Translations under genes and position numbers: made by a program | Shown: positions 53,191-62,614 of the stretch, piece by piece | Position numbering within the stretch: the stretch's first letter is position 1 | How the letters are laid out: each line of letters starts with the position of its first letter | Origin: Lachnospiraceae bacterium | GTDB taxonomy: Bacteria; Bacillota; Clostridia; Lachnospirales; Lachnospiraceae | Length of the DNA stretch: 64,000 bases | NCBI GenBank assembly: GCA_029012365.1 | Contig: JAQXLY010000046.1 | Span: forward strand, 1-64,000 | Reading direction: 5' to 3' | The notes under the pieces: model-generated | Told to the model about the DNA's origin: nothing | The model's input: the letters and a program-made list of their open reading frames with translations, nothing else | Databases searched by the model: none

Positions 53191-55032
53191 ATGGAGAAGG
53201 AAAAGAATTATTCTTTATTCAGTAATATCCGGTATGCGTATCACACCTTATTTCAAAAATGCGGATGGATGCGTCTGGGGGTAGCGGGAACCGTACTGAC
53301 CCATTTGGGGAGTGATGTGCTGTATACGGTAACGTTACCGGTAATTGTGGCCAGTATTACGGAAAAAAGAACGGTGGAGCACTTTTTGCTGGCGGTTTGC
53401 GTAATGCTTTTGTTGTATCTGGTGTTCTTTTATCTGGGTGGATTTATCGGAGCATGGAGTGGCTTCTATTATGAAAACACCCAGAACCGGGAGTTTTTAA
53501 TGCGTCTTGTACGGAAAAGTCTGACAGCGGATTATGAAAACGTGGAATCTCCGTCCAAGCAGAGAATGCTGTTAAAGGCAACACATGCGGTACATATGTA
53601 CAGACAAGGCGTAAATCAGATGTATGCACATATTCCGTATGTGGTTTCCAATATTCTCGGAATGGCGCTGTATGCATTAACGATTACCTTTATTGATTAT
53701 CGTATTTTGTTGGTGATTTTGGGAATGTTTGTTGTGAATACCGCACTGGACTCCGTGAAGAGAAAATATATTGCAAATACCATGGAGGAGCAATACCGGA
53801 TTTGGGGCAGATTTCATTATTTGACACAGCAGTCCATATCGGTACCAAATGGAAAGGATGTCCGTATTTACAATATGGCGGACTGGATTAAGAGCGGATT
53901 TGACCGTTTGGTCGGGCAAAACAAGGACCTTACTGTAGGAAAAATGAATAGGGTGTTCTTGTCAAAAGCGACGGATACTATTTTTACAGCCGGAAGAGAT
54001 ATCCTTGCCTATATGATTTTAATTGCGCAGGTAATCGAAGGAAAGATTAGCATTGCGGAATTTACCTTAGGCTTAGGTGTCGTAACCGGACTATCCGGGT
54101 GGCTTTCGGGAATCCGGTATGAAATCGGAGAACTGTTGGAAGGTAATCATATGATGTGTCAGTATCGGAAAATGATGGATTACCCGAATACCTTTTTAAG
54201 AGAGGAAGGCAAACCTGTCCCGAAGGAATGGATGGAAGGGAAGCTTCCGGAAATCGAGTTTTGCCATGTGAGCTTTCGGTATGAAGACTGTGAAGAAGAT
54301 ATTTTGAAAGATGTCAGTTTTACTATAAAGCCGGGAGAACGGATTGCACTTGTGGGGCATAACGGTGCCGGAAAAACCACGCTGGTAAAGCTTTTATGCG
54401 GATTTTATCATCCGACGGCCGGTGAAATCTTAATCGGCGGATGCCCTTTGGAGGAACTGAATTTAAACCAATATCAAGACCTACTTGCCACCATCTTTCA
54501 GGATGTGAACACGTTGCCGGTATCTATTTTAGAAAATGTATCGGGAAAGACAGAAGAGGAGACAGATGTAGAACTGGTTCTAAATTGTCTGAAACGTGCG
54601 GGATTGTGGAAGGACGTAGAGAGGATGGAAAAGAAGGAGTTTACAAGTATTTCCCAGGCATTGGACCCGGAGGGAATCCAGCTTTCCGGAGGAATGGTAC
54701 AGAAGCTGATGTTAGCACGGTGTATTTATAAGGATGCTCCGATTCTCGTGTTGGATGAGCCTACCGCGGCATTGGATCCGATTGCGGAAAGCAATATGTA
54801 TCAGGAATATGACAAAATCACAAAGAATAAGTCGGCGTTGTTTATTTCCCACCGATTGGCCAGCACAAAATTTTGTGACAGGATTCTGTTTATGGAGCAG
54901 GGACGTATTTTAGAGAACGGGACCCATGAGGAACTACTTCGTGCAGACGGAAGATATGCGGAAATGTTCGCAATCCAGAGTGAATACTACAAGGAAGGAG
55001 GCGAAGAAGTCTATGAAGGAATGCTTGCGTGA
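53191..55032 (+). CDS. ABC exporter half-transporter, first subunit
   Basis: A 613-residue fused membrane-ATPase protein. Six membrane helices lie in about residues 20-310, then the ATPase: Walker A GHNGAGKTTLVKLL near 388-401, signature LSGGMVQK near 497-504 (Gln/Glu at the last signature site replaced by Met), Walker B ILVLDEPTAALD near 516-527, H-loop FISHRLAS. RBS GGGGAGAAGG. Overlaps the next gene by 20 bases, so a heterodimer is likely. Substrate unknown. Confidence 0.9.
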   Translation: MEKEKNYSLFSNIRYAYHTLFQKCGWMRLGVAGTVLTHLGSDVLYTVTLPVIVASITEKRTVEHFLLAVCVMLLLYLVFFYLGGFIGAWSGFYYENTQNREFLMRLVRKSLTADYENVESPSKQRMLLKATHAVHMYRQGVNQMYAHIPYVVSNILGMALYALTITFIDYRILLVILGMFVVNTALDSVKRKYIANTMEEQYRIWGRFHYLTQQSISVPNGKDVRIYNMADWIKSGFDRLVGQNKDLTVGKMNRVFLSKATDTIFTAGRDILAYMILIAQVIEGKISIAEFTLGLGVVTGLSGWLSGIRYEIGELLEGNHMMCQYRKMMDYPNTFLREEGKPVPKEWMEGKLPEIEFCHVSFRYEDCEEDILKDVSFTIKPGERIALVGHNGAGKTTLVKLLCGFYHPTAGEILIGGCPLEELNLNQYQDLLATIFQDVNTLPVSILENVSGKTEEETDVELVLNCLKRAGLWKDVERMEKKEFTSISQALDPEGIQLSGGMVQKLMLARCIYKDAPILVLDEPTAALDPIAESNMYQEYDKITKNKSALFISHRLASTKFCDRILFMEQGRILENGTHEELLRADGRYAEMFAIQSEYYKEGGEEVYEGMLA

Positions 55033-56857
55033 AATAAAAAAGAATTTAGGCTATATTTATAAACTGGCGCCTTCTTATCCGGCACTGAGTATTGCGAATA
55101 TGCTGTTAAAGAGAGTGAATCCTTTTATTACCATGATTCTCAGTGCGAAAATCATTGATATGATTTTATTAGGAGAAGAAAAGACAAAGATTTATAAATT
55201 TGTTCTGATTATGGTGGGAAGCATTCTTGTGATTTCATTGCTTCGTCATCTGCTGGATCATGCGCTGGAAATCGGAAGATGTTTGGTTTCCGACCGGAAA
55301 CGGCGAGATATCGGATATAAGGCCATGAAGCTGGACTATGAGATACTGGAACGAAACAGTACCATGGAATTAATTTCAAAAGCGGACAGTAACACGGATG
55401 CCGTAGGAGGTTTGGGCGGTTATCTTCAGAAGACGGTTAACCTGTTGGGTGCGTTTCTGTCCTGTGTGGCGGCATTCGTGACTATGAGCGGATTGCTTAC
55501 AACTTCGGAGGGAGCGGGTGAGGGAGTATTGTACTCGTTTTTGAACTCAAAAATAAGTTATGTAGTGTTACTTCTTCTGGTTTGTATCAGTATCGTAATT
55601 AACAACAGATGTCAGGAAAAGCAGGAGAAGATTCAGTATGAAAGCTCCCAAGCACAGAACTTAAGCGGAAGAATTTACTGGCTTTTCTTTAATCTGATAA
55701 GTGATTATCCCTTAGGAAAGGATATCCGGATTTTTAAGATGCAGGATGTAATCGAGAAAAACGGAGCACAGGCACGGGATGATATCGAACGTGTACAGAA
55801 GAAGGCAATCCGTGACGGTCTGAAGGTATCCGTAGGGGAACTTCTTTCCCAGAACATCTTTATCTTTGCGGCCTACCTTTTTGTGGGTATGAAAGCAGTG
55901 TACGGGATGATCAGTGTGGGTGATGTGGCGATGTACAGCGGAGCAATCATTTTACTGCAACGGGAAATCAGCAATCTGTTCGGTATCTGGATTGAGCTTA
56001 AAACCCATAATATTTATCTGAAAAGCTATACGGAATTAATGGAAGTACCGAATGAGAAGTACGAGGGAACCCTTCCTGTGGAAAAGCGGTTGGACAATGA
56101 GTATGAATTGGAGTTTCGTAATGTTTCCTTCCATTACCCGAACAGTGATCGGTTGATATTAAAGAACATTTCCTTTAAACTGAATCCCGGAAAGAAGCTG
56201 GCGATTGTGGGAGCCAACGGAGCCGGAAAGACTACCTTTATCAAGCTTTTATGTCGTCTTTACGACCCGACGGAAGGACAGATTTTGTTAAATGGAATTG
56301 ACATTCGCAAGTACAATTATGACGAATACATCCGATTGTTTTCCATTGTTTTCCAGGATTATAAGATATTTTCCTTCTCTGTTGCCGAAAATGTGGCGGC
56401 AGGACCGGAGTATGACAGCAAACGGGTGGAAGATTGCCTGAAGGAAGCAGGGATTTACGAACGTGTCAGTCAGATGAAGCATGGTATTGAAAGTAGGTTG
56501 TTAAAGGACCAACAGGACGGAGATGAAGAAGGAATTGAGATTTCCGGCGGCGAGAAGCAAAAGCTTGCGCTTGCCCGTGCGCTGTACCGGGATGCACCGC
56601 TTGTTATTTTAGATGAGCCGACCAGTGCGTTAGACCCGCTGGCCGAGCAGGATATTTATCAGAGATTTAACGAGATGGTTTCCGATAAAACTGCTATCTT
56701 TATTTCCCACCGGATGAGCAGTTGCAGGTTCTGCGATGAAGTGGTGGTGTTTGATGAAGGGGAAATTGTGGAAACCGGACGACATGAGGAACTGGTAGCG
56801 GATTCTCACGGTGTATATCATAAGATGTGGGAAGCACAGGCACAATATTACGTGTAG
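55013..56857 (+). CDS. ABC exporter half-transporter, second subunit
   Basis: A 614-residue fused membrane-ATPase protein with six helices in residues about 25-320 and a canonical ATPase: Walker A GANGAGKTTFIKLL near 398-411, signature ISGGEKQKLALAR near 509-521, Walker B LVILDEPTSALD, H-loop FISHRMSS. I took ATG 55013, 11 bases after GGAGG, not the farther upstream start. With the preceding gene it forms a heterodimeric exporter; the regulators upstream suggest drug or peptide export. Confidence 0.9.
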   Translation: MKECLREIKKNLGYIYKLAPSYPALSIANMLLKRVNPFITMILSAKIIDMILLGEEKTKIYKFVLIMVGSILVISLLRHLLDHALEIGRCLVSDRKRRDIGYKAMKLDYEILERNSTMELISKADSNTDAVGGLGGYLQKTVNLLGAFLSCVAAFVTMSGLLTTSEGAGEGVLYSFLNSKISYVVLLLLVCISIVINNRCQEKQEKIQYESSQAQNLSGRIYWLFFNLISDYPLGKDIRIFKMQDVIEKNGAQARDDIERVQKKAIRDGLKVSVGELLSQNIFIFAAYLFVGMKAVYGMISVGDVAMYSGAIILLQREISNLFGIWIELKTHNIYLKSYTELMEVPNEKYEGTLPVEKRLDNEYELEFRNVSFHYPNSDRLILKNISFKLNPGKKLAIVGANGAGKTTFIKLLCRLYDPTEGQILLNGIDIRKYNYDEYIRLFSIVFQDYKIFSFSVAENVAAGPEYDSKRVEDCLKEAGIYERVSQMKHGIESRLLKDQQDGDEEGIEISGGEKQKLALARALYRDAPLVILDEPTSALDPLAEQDIYQRFNEMVSDKTAIFISHRMSSCRFCDEVVVFDEGEIVETGRHEELVADSHGVYHKMWEAQAQYYV

Positions 56858-56897
56858 CTTTGTTGGATGAACAAATATGCTTTTTACAACGGAAGAA

Positions 56898-56930
56898 AAG
56901 GGAACCGCGTATGTGCGATTCCCTTCGTTT
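56898..56930 (+). terminator. Terminator after the ABC operon
   Basis: GGGAACCGC (56900-56908) pairs with GCGATTCCC (56915-56923), one mismatch, extended by AAG/CTT, then CGTTTGG. Confidence 0.7.
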
Positions 56931-56961
56931 GGCTTTATAGGAAAATTCCTAGGAAGCCACT

Positions 56962-57124
56962 CTATTCAAATAAGGAAAGGTCAATGGCATCTGCCATTTT
57001 ATCATATGCCTTGTACGGATGTAATCCGTCGCCCGGGGAATAGGTTTTAACAGCTTGGTCAGGTCATTTACACCAAAGAGAATGATACAGTAGGCTACGC
57101 CGTCATGTTAAACTTTTGCTTCAT
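56962..57124 (-). pseudogene. Remnant of a GDSL/SGNH-type esterase
   Basis: On the minus strand a strong GAAGGAG ribosome site and ATG (57124) begin MKQKFNMTA, then stop. A second frame carries CIILFGVNDLTKL (the SGNH block III GxND), and a third ends with SPGDGLHPYKAYDKMADAID and a stop at 56964, the DGLHP block V. The pieces are in different frames and the GDS block I and the middle are gone. An intact relative would be about 200 residues, so this is a decayed, deleted gene. Confidence 0.7.
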
Positions 57125-57245
57125 GGTGGTTCTCCTTCTTCTTTTTATAGAATTTATTATACTATTTTTTTTATTTTGACTAGATGTATAAGTTTTTTTG
57201 TTTTGCGCAGATTGTATAAAGAGATGTTTTTTGGAGGACGGAAAA

Positions 57246-58664
57246 ATGAAGGATTCATCTGTGCAGGAGCGTCCCTTTGGACTACGGGACAAGATTGGAT
57301 ACATGTTCGGTAACTTCGGTAACGATTTTATGTTTACCTTCGCCAGTGTATTCTTAATGGTGTTTTATACTAAAATACTCGGAATCAGCTCGGAAGTGGT
57401 AGGCACTATGTTTGTAATCGCAAGATTTCTGGATGCGTTTACGGATATCACTATGGGACGGATTGTGGATCGGATGCATACGGCAAAGGACGGAAAGTTT
57501 AAGCCGTGGATTCGCAGAATATGTGTACCTGTAACATTTGCAAGCTTCCTGATGTATCAGTATTCCGTGGCGGATGCTGCGATGACGGTTCGTATCATTT
57601 ATATGTTTGTCACATATTTGCTTTGGGGAAGTATTTTTTATACGGCAATTAATGTTCCGTATGGTTCCATGGCATCCGTGTTAAGTGAGGAGTCGGATGA
57701 CAGGGCAGCTTTATCTACATGGCGGAGTGTGGGGTCCGTTTTTGCAAATCTGGTAGTAGGGGTAGGTGCACCGTTACTGATATACAAAACCGATGCCGCA
57801 GGTAATCAGATTGTACAAGGTGAAAGGTTTACATTAATTGCCGGAATATTTGCGGTGGCATCTTTAGTATGCTATTTCATCTGTTATTTTCTAACGACGG
57901 AACGTGTAAAACTGACCGTACAGAAGCAGACGGAGCATGTCGGTATATTGCAGACGATGAAAGCACTGGTGACAAGCCGCGCCCTGATAGGGATTATCAT
58001 TGCTACGGTCTGTGTACTTGCCGCACAGCTGTTAAACCAATCCATTAACCAGTTTTTATTTATCGATTATTTCAAGGATAAAAACGGTGTGGCTATTATG
58101 ACTGCCGTAAGTATGCTGCCGAGTTTTCTGCTTGCACCCTTTGCGGTTCCGCTAAGTAAACGGTTCGGAAAGCGTGAGGTGGGAATCTTTGGATGTGTTT
58201 GCGGTGCCGTATCCTGTTACCTTCTTTTTTTCCTGCGTACATCTTCCATGTGGGTATATATTCTGGTCAATGTGGTCGGCTTTTTGGGATTCGGAGTTTT
58301 TAATCTGATTATGTGGGCATTTATAACGGATATTATTGATGATGTGGAGGTAAAACACGAAACAAGAGAAGACGGAACCATTTACGGAGCCTATTCCTTT
58401 GCACGAAAAATCGGACAGGCGATTGCGGGAGGTCTTGGGGGCTTTGCACTGGCATTTATCGGTTATAATGAAGAATTACAGGTACAGACGGAGGATGTGG
58501 TACAGGGAATTTACAGTATTGCTACGTTGATTCCGGCGGTTTTGTATACCTTAGTGGCTGTCAGCCTGTTGTTTATTTATCCTTTATCCAAAAGAAGGGT
58601 AGAGGAGAACATTGCTATTTTAAAGAAAAGAAGAAAAGAAACGGACCAAAAGCAAAATGATTGA
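57246..58664 (+). CDS. GPH-family sugar:cation symporter (MFS)
   Basis: A 472-residue 12-helix transporter. The beginning DKIGYMFGNFGNDFMFTFAS, then FLDAFTDITMGRIVDRMHT and GKFKPWIRR, are marks of the glycoside-pentoside-hexuronide family. Substrate not decided by eye; relatives take up glycosides, glucuronides or arbutin-like sugars. Start ATG 57246 with TTGGAGGA ahead; upstream 48 bases in frame are not translated. No catabolic enzymes next to it except the GDSL remnant. Confidence 0.85.
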   Translation: MKDSSVQERPFGLRDKIGYMFGNFGNDFMFTFASVFLMVFYTKILGISSEVVGTMFVIARFLDAFTDITMGRIVDRMHTAKDGKFKPWIRRICVPVTFASFLMYQYSVADAAMTVRIIYMFVTYLLWGSIFYTAINVPYGSMASVLSEESDDRAALSTWRSVGSVFANLVVGVGAPLLIYKTDAAGNQIVQGERFTLIAGIFAVASLVCYFICYFLTTERVKLTVQKQTEHVGILQTMKALVTSRALIGIIIATVCVLAAQLLNQSINQFLFIDYFKDKNGVAIMTAVSMLPSFLLAPFAVPLSKRFGKREVGIFGCVCGAVSCYLLFFLRTSSMWVYILVNVVGFLGFGVFNLIMWAFITDIIDDVEVKHETREDGTIYGAYSFARKIGQAIAGGLGGFALAFIGYNEELQVQTEDVVQGIYSIATLIPAVLYTLVAVSLLFIYPLSKRRVEENIAILKKRRKETDQKQND

Positions 58665-58712
58665 TAATTTCGGTGAAAAATGAAGAATACTGATAAAAAA
58701 GAGGGGACGAAC

Positions 58713-58751
58713 AAGGGGTTGTCGCATGAATGAAATGCGGCAACCTCTTTT
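58713..58751 (+). terminator. Terminator after the symporter
   Basis: AAGGGGTTGTCGCAT pairs with ATGCGGCAACCTCTTT (G-U pairs allowed), seven-base loop, then TTTCG. Shares the TTGTCGCA arm with the hairpins at 46441 and 63863. Confidence 0.8.
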
Positions 58752-58755
58752 CGCG

Positions 58756-58784
58756 TTGACAAATAAGGAAGAATTAGGTATAGT
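58756..58784 (+). promoter_or_regulatory. Sigma-A promoter of cls
   Basis: TTGACA (58756-58761), 17-base spacer, TATAGT (58779-58784), directly after the terminator. Downstream, GGGAGGA precedes a TTG at 58804 that opens a ten-codon frame overlapping the cls start. Confidence 0.8.
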
Positions 58785-58828
58785 TTTAAAAAGGGAGGAA
58801 TATTTGGCAGAAACGAAGGGAGGAGAAG

Positions 58829-60382
58829 ATGATTAAACTGATAAAGCTCTGGAAAAGACTGTTAAAAATATTATTACACCGTGTGGTAATTGTAGGAGTT
58901 CTTCTTTTACTTCAGATTATCTGGATGGTAGTAAATCTGACGGAGCTTGCCGCTTTTTCGCCGTTTATTCAAACCTCGCTGAATATACTCAGTTTGTTTG
59001 CTGTACTTGCAGTGGTGAATGCAAGGGACAATCCTTCTTATAAACTGGCATGGGTTATTGTGATACTGGTATTTCCGCTGCTTGGGGGAACAATGTATCT
59101 GCTGTTTTCCGGCTGGCTTCCGTCCAAAAATCTTCGAAACAAGTTGACAAGGGTGGAAAATCAGCTCCGGCCGTTTATCAAGCAGGATAAAGAAGGATTC
59201 GATGCGTTGTGTGAGGATGACCCCACTGCTGCCGGGCAGGCACGGTATATAGGTGACTTTGCCAAATTTCCGGTCTGGACTGACAGTACCGCTACTTATT
59301 TTAAAAGCGGAGAAGAAAATTTTCCGGTTTTGCTTGATGAACTGAGGAAAGCGGAGCATTTCATTTTTTTAGAGTATTTTATTGTAGAAGAAGGAGAAAT
59401 GTGGAATTCCATTCTTGACATTCTGAAAGAGAAGGCAGCAGCCGGTGTGGATGTGAGAATGCTTTATGATGATCTGGGCTCTGTATTTGTGCTTCCTTAC
59501 AAGTATTACAGGACATTGGAGTCTTATGGTATAAAGTGTGAGGCATTTAATAAATTTATTCCGGTCTTTTCTCTGGTCTTGAATAACCGTGACCACCGTA
59601 AAATTTTAGTAGTGGACGGGCATACTGCATTTACCGGTGGCATTAATCTGGCAGATGAGTATATCAATAAAAAAGAAAAATTCGGTTACTGGAAGGACAC
59701 CGGTATTATGGTAAGGGGAAAGGCTGCGGTAAATCTGACCGCGATGTTTCTGACGGTTTGGAACACGGTGCGGCCGACGGATACGGACTTTTCAAGGTTT
59801 CTTCCTCATACCTATCATTCCGGTATATTTCACGGGGACGGATATATCCAGCCTTACGGGGATTCCCCGCTTGACAAGGAGACAGTGGGAGAGTATGTCT
59901 ACCTGAATATGATTTCTGCAGCCAGAAGGTATTTGTACATCTTTACGCCATACCTGATTGTGGATAATGAAATGATGACTGCACTTTGTCTTGCTGCAAA
60001 GCGCGGTGTGGATGTTAGAATTGTTACACCGGGTATACCGGACAAGAAACTGGTATACTGGCTGACCCAGTCCTATTACAGGCAGTTTATTGATAACGGA
60101 GTGAAGATTTATCAGTATTTACCCGGTTTTATTCACGCAAAGGTTTTTGTATGTGATGATGTGTATGCAACGGTAGGTACAATTAATCTGGATTACCGTA
60201 GTTTGTATCTGCATTTTGAGTGCGGTGTATTCTTGTGTCATTGCAATGAGATTGAAAAAATAAAAGAAGATGCGATAGAAACAATGGGACAAAGCCTGTT
60301 AATTACAAAGGAACTGGCGCGGCGCAGCCTGCCGGTACGTATGATACAGGCAGTGCTTCGTGTATTTGCGCCACTTTTATAA
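58829..60382 (+). CDS. cls: Cardiolipin synthase
   Basis: A 517-residue phospholipase-D-type enzyme that joins two phosphatidylglycerols. Two N-terminal membrane segments (about 15-35 and 42-90) and a PLDNc region precede HKD motif 1 (NRDHRKILVVDGHTAFTGGI near 252-271) and motif 2 (IHAKVFVCDD near 434-443, GTINLDYRS). Length normal. ATG 58829 follows GGGAGGAG. A short upstream frame from TTG 58804 overlaps its start. Confidence 0.94.
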   Translation: MIKLIKLWKRLLKILLHRVVIVGVLLLLQIIWMVVNLTELAAFSPFIQTSLNILSLFAVLAVVNARDNPSYKLAWVIVILVFPLLGGTMYLLFSGWLPSKNLRNKLTRVENQLRPFIKQDKEGFDALCEDDPTAAGQARYIGDFAKFPVWTDSTATYFKSGEENFPVLLDELRKAEHFIFLEYFIVEEGEMWNSILDILKEKAAAGVDVRMLYDDLGSVFVLPYKYYRTLESYGIKCEAFNKFIPVFSLVLNNRDHRKILVVDGHTAFTGGINLADEYINKKEKFGYWKDTGIMVRGKAAVNLTAMFLTVWNTVRPTDTDFSRFLPHTYHSGIFHGDGYIQPYGDSPLDKETVGEYVYLNMISAARRYLYIFTPYLIVDNEMMTALCLAAKRGVDVRIVTPGIPDKKLVYWLTQSYYRQFIDNGVKIYQYLPGFIHAKVFVCDDVYATVGTINLDYRSLYLHFECGVFLCHCNEIEKIKEDAIETMGQSLLITKELARRSLPVRMIQAVLRVFAPLL

Positions 60383-60403
60383 ATGAAAACGGAGGGAAAG
60401 AAA

Positions 60404-61249
60404 ATGGCAATACGGATTGACGGGAAAGCAATTTCCGCACAGATTAAGGATGAATTAAAGGAGAAGGTTGCAGCATTAAAGGCTCAGGGTACGGAGGTGT
60501 CTCTTGCGGTAATTCAGGTCGGGAATGATCCGGCTTCTTCGGTGTATGTGGGAAACAAGAAAAAGGCATGTGAATATATCGGAGTCCGCTCTCTGGCATA
60601 TGAGCTGCCGGAAGAAACAACGCAGAAGGAGCTGCTTGAGCTGATTGAGGAACTAAACGGCAGAACGGATGTCAATGGGATACTGGTGCAGCTTCCTCTT
60701 CCGAAGCACTTTAATGAGGAGGAGATTCTGCTTGCGATTTCACCGCTAAAGGATGTGGACGGCTTTCACCCGGAAAATGTAGGAAATTTAAGTATCGGAA
60801 GAAAAGGCTTTGTGTCCTGCACTCCTGCCGGTGTAATTGAACTGTTAAAGCGCACCGGGATTGAAATGGAAGGAAAGGAATGTGTGGTACTTGGCAGAAG
60901 CAACATTGTCGGTAAGCCGATGTCAATGTTAATGCTCCGGGAGAATGCAACCGTAACGGTGTGTCATTCCAGAACAAAAAATTTAAAGGAAATTACAAAG
61001 CGGGCTGATATTCTGATTGTTGCGATAGGAAAACCACGCTTTGTTACTGCGGAATATGTGAAAGAAGGAGCAACGGTAATTGATGTAGGCATTCACAGAA
61101 ACGAGGACAATAAGCTTTGCGGTGATGTTGATTTTGCATCGGTGGAACCGGTTGCGGGTGCAATTACACCTGTTCCGGGTGGTGTGGGTCCGATGACAAT
61201 CGCCATGTTAATGAAAAATTGTGTGGAAAGCGTAGAGCTGCAAAAATAG
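60404..61249 (+). CDS. folD: Methylenetetrahydrofolate dehydrogenase/cyclohydrolase FolD
   Basis: A 281-residue bifunctional one-carbon enzyme. Marks are LAVIQVGNDPASSVYVGNKK with the catalytic lysine, ILVQLPLPKH, DGFHPENVGNL, VLGRSNIVGKPM and PVPGGVGPMTIAML. I took ATG 60404, preceded by GGAGGGAAAG, rather than 60383, which starts inside the ribosome-site context. Followed by rimO 15 bases later. Confidence 0.96.
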   Translation: MAIRIDGKAISAQIKDELKEKVAALKAQGTEVSLAVIQVGNDPASSVYVGNKKKACEYIGVRSLAYELPEETTQKELLELIEELNGRTDVNGILVQLPLPKHFNEEEILLAISPLKDVDGFHPENVGNLSIGRKGFVSCTPAGVIELLKRTGIEMEGKECVVLGRSNIVGKPMSMLMLRENATVTVCHSRTKNLKEITKRADILIVAIGKPRFVTAEYVKEGATVIDVGIHRNEDNKLCGDVDFASVEPVAGAITPVPGGVGPMTIAMLMKNCVESVELQK

Positions 61250-61264
61250 AATGGAAGGGATATT

Positions 61265-62605
61265 ATGCGGATTTACTTTATTTCATTAGGTTGTGATAAA
61301 AATCTGGTGGACAGTGAATATATGCTGGGACTTCTGCGTGATGCAGGACATACACTGACAGAGGACGAACAGGAAGCGGAAGCGATTGTGATTAATACAT
61401 GCTGCTTTATTCATGATGCAAAGCAGGAGAGTATCGAAACAATCTTAGAAGCATCCGCATACAAAAATATCGGGAAATGCCGGGTGCTTATAGTCACAGG
61501 GTGTCTTGCGGAGCGTTACCGCAGTGAAATTGCCGCCGAGATTCCGGAGGTGGATGTGATTCTCGGAACCTCCTCTTTTGATGAGGTCGTATCTGTGCTT
61601 TCTAAGGCGGAACACGGAGAAAGGGCAGAGGTTTATAAGGAACTGACATATCTGCCGCTGCCACAGACAAAGCGTGTCAATACAACCTGCGGATATACCG
61701 CATACTTAAAAATTGCGGATGGCTGTGAGAAGTTCTGTACTTACTGTGTAATTCCGTCCATCAGAGGGAAATACCGAAGTGTACCTATGGAGCGGATTAT
61801 AGAAGAAGCAGAGCAGCTTGCAAGGGACGGGGCGAAGGAGCTCATTCTTGTGGCACAGGAAACTACCCTTTACGGCGTGGATTTATACGGAAAGAAGATG
61901 CTACCGGAGCTGTTAAGGAAGCTTTGCGCCATAGAAGGACCGGAATGGATACGATTGCTTTATTGCTATCCGGAAGAAATAACCGATGAATTGATTACGG
62001 TCATGAAAGAGGAAAAAAAGATATGCCGCTATCTGGATTTGCCGATTCAGCATGCCTCCGACACGGTATTGAAACGAATGGGACGCCGTACTACAAAGAA
62101 AGAATTGGTCCGGCTGATCAGAAAGCTGCGCAGGGAAATAAACGGAATAACACTTCGTACATCTCTTATTGTCGGATTTCCGGGAGAAACGGAGGAGGAG
62201 TTTTCAGAGCTGCTTGATTTTGTAAAAGAGGTACAATTCGATCGTCTGGGAGTATTTACCTATTCAAAAGAAGAAAATACTCCTGCCGCAAAGATGAAGG
62301 GACAAATTACCGCAAGAGAAAAACGGCGCAGACAGAAAGAGATTATGGAGCTGCAACAGGAGATTGCCTTCAAGCATGCAAGGCAGAAAATAGGAAAGCG
62401 TTATGTAGCCATGATTGAAGGGAAAATGCCGGGTGACGGCGTGTATCTGGCACGTACCTATATGGATGCTCCGAATATTGACGGCTATCTGTTTGTGGAA
62501 TCAGACGAGCAGTATGAATCCGGAGAGTTTGTGAAGGTAAGGATAACCGGAGCAAAAGGGTATGACCTGATGGGAGTTAATATCGAAAAGAAGAAATTGT
62601 TTTAG
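61265..62605 (+). CDS. rimO: Ribosomal protein S12 methylthiotransferase RimO
   Basis: A 446-residue radical SAM methylthiotransferase acting on Asp of S12. N-terminal UPF0004 cysteines are in ISLGCDKNLVDSE, INTCCFIHDA and VTGCLAERY; the radical SAM cluster is DGCEKFCTYCVIPSIRG (C154, C158, C161); a TRAM domain ends it. The S-L-G-C-D-K-N start separates RimO from MiaB. Followed by pgsA nine bases later, a common pairing in Clostridia. Confidence 0.96.
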   Translation: MRIYFISLGCDKNLVDSEYMLGLLRDAGHTLTEDEQEAEAIVINTCCFIHDAKQESIETILEASAYKNIGKCRVLIVTGCLAERYRSEIAAEIPEVDVILGTSSFDEVVSVLSKAEHGERAEVYKELTYLPLPQTKRVNTTCGYTAYLKIADGCEKFCTYCVIPSIRGKYRSVPMERIIEEAEQLARDGAKELILVAQETTLYGVDLYGKKMLPELLRKLCAIEGPEWIRLLYCYPEEITDELITVMKEEKKICRYLDLPIQHASDTVLKRMGRRTTKKELVRLIRKLRREINGITLRTSLIVGFPGETEEEFSELLDFVKEVQFDRLGVFTYSKEENTPAAKMKGQITAREKRRRQKEIMELQQEIAFKHARQKIGKRYVAMIEGKMPGDGVYLARTYMDAPNIDGYLFVESDEQYESGEFVKVRITGAKGYDLMGVNIEKKKLF

Positions 62606-62614
62606 GAGGAAGTT

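Noticed and set aside
57095-57304. 69-codon minus-strand frame overlapping the symporter start
   Set aside because: Low-complexity shadow; only its last codons after an internal ATG with a ribosome site belong to the GDSL remnant.
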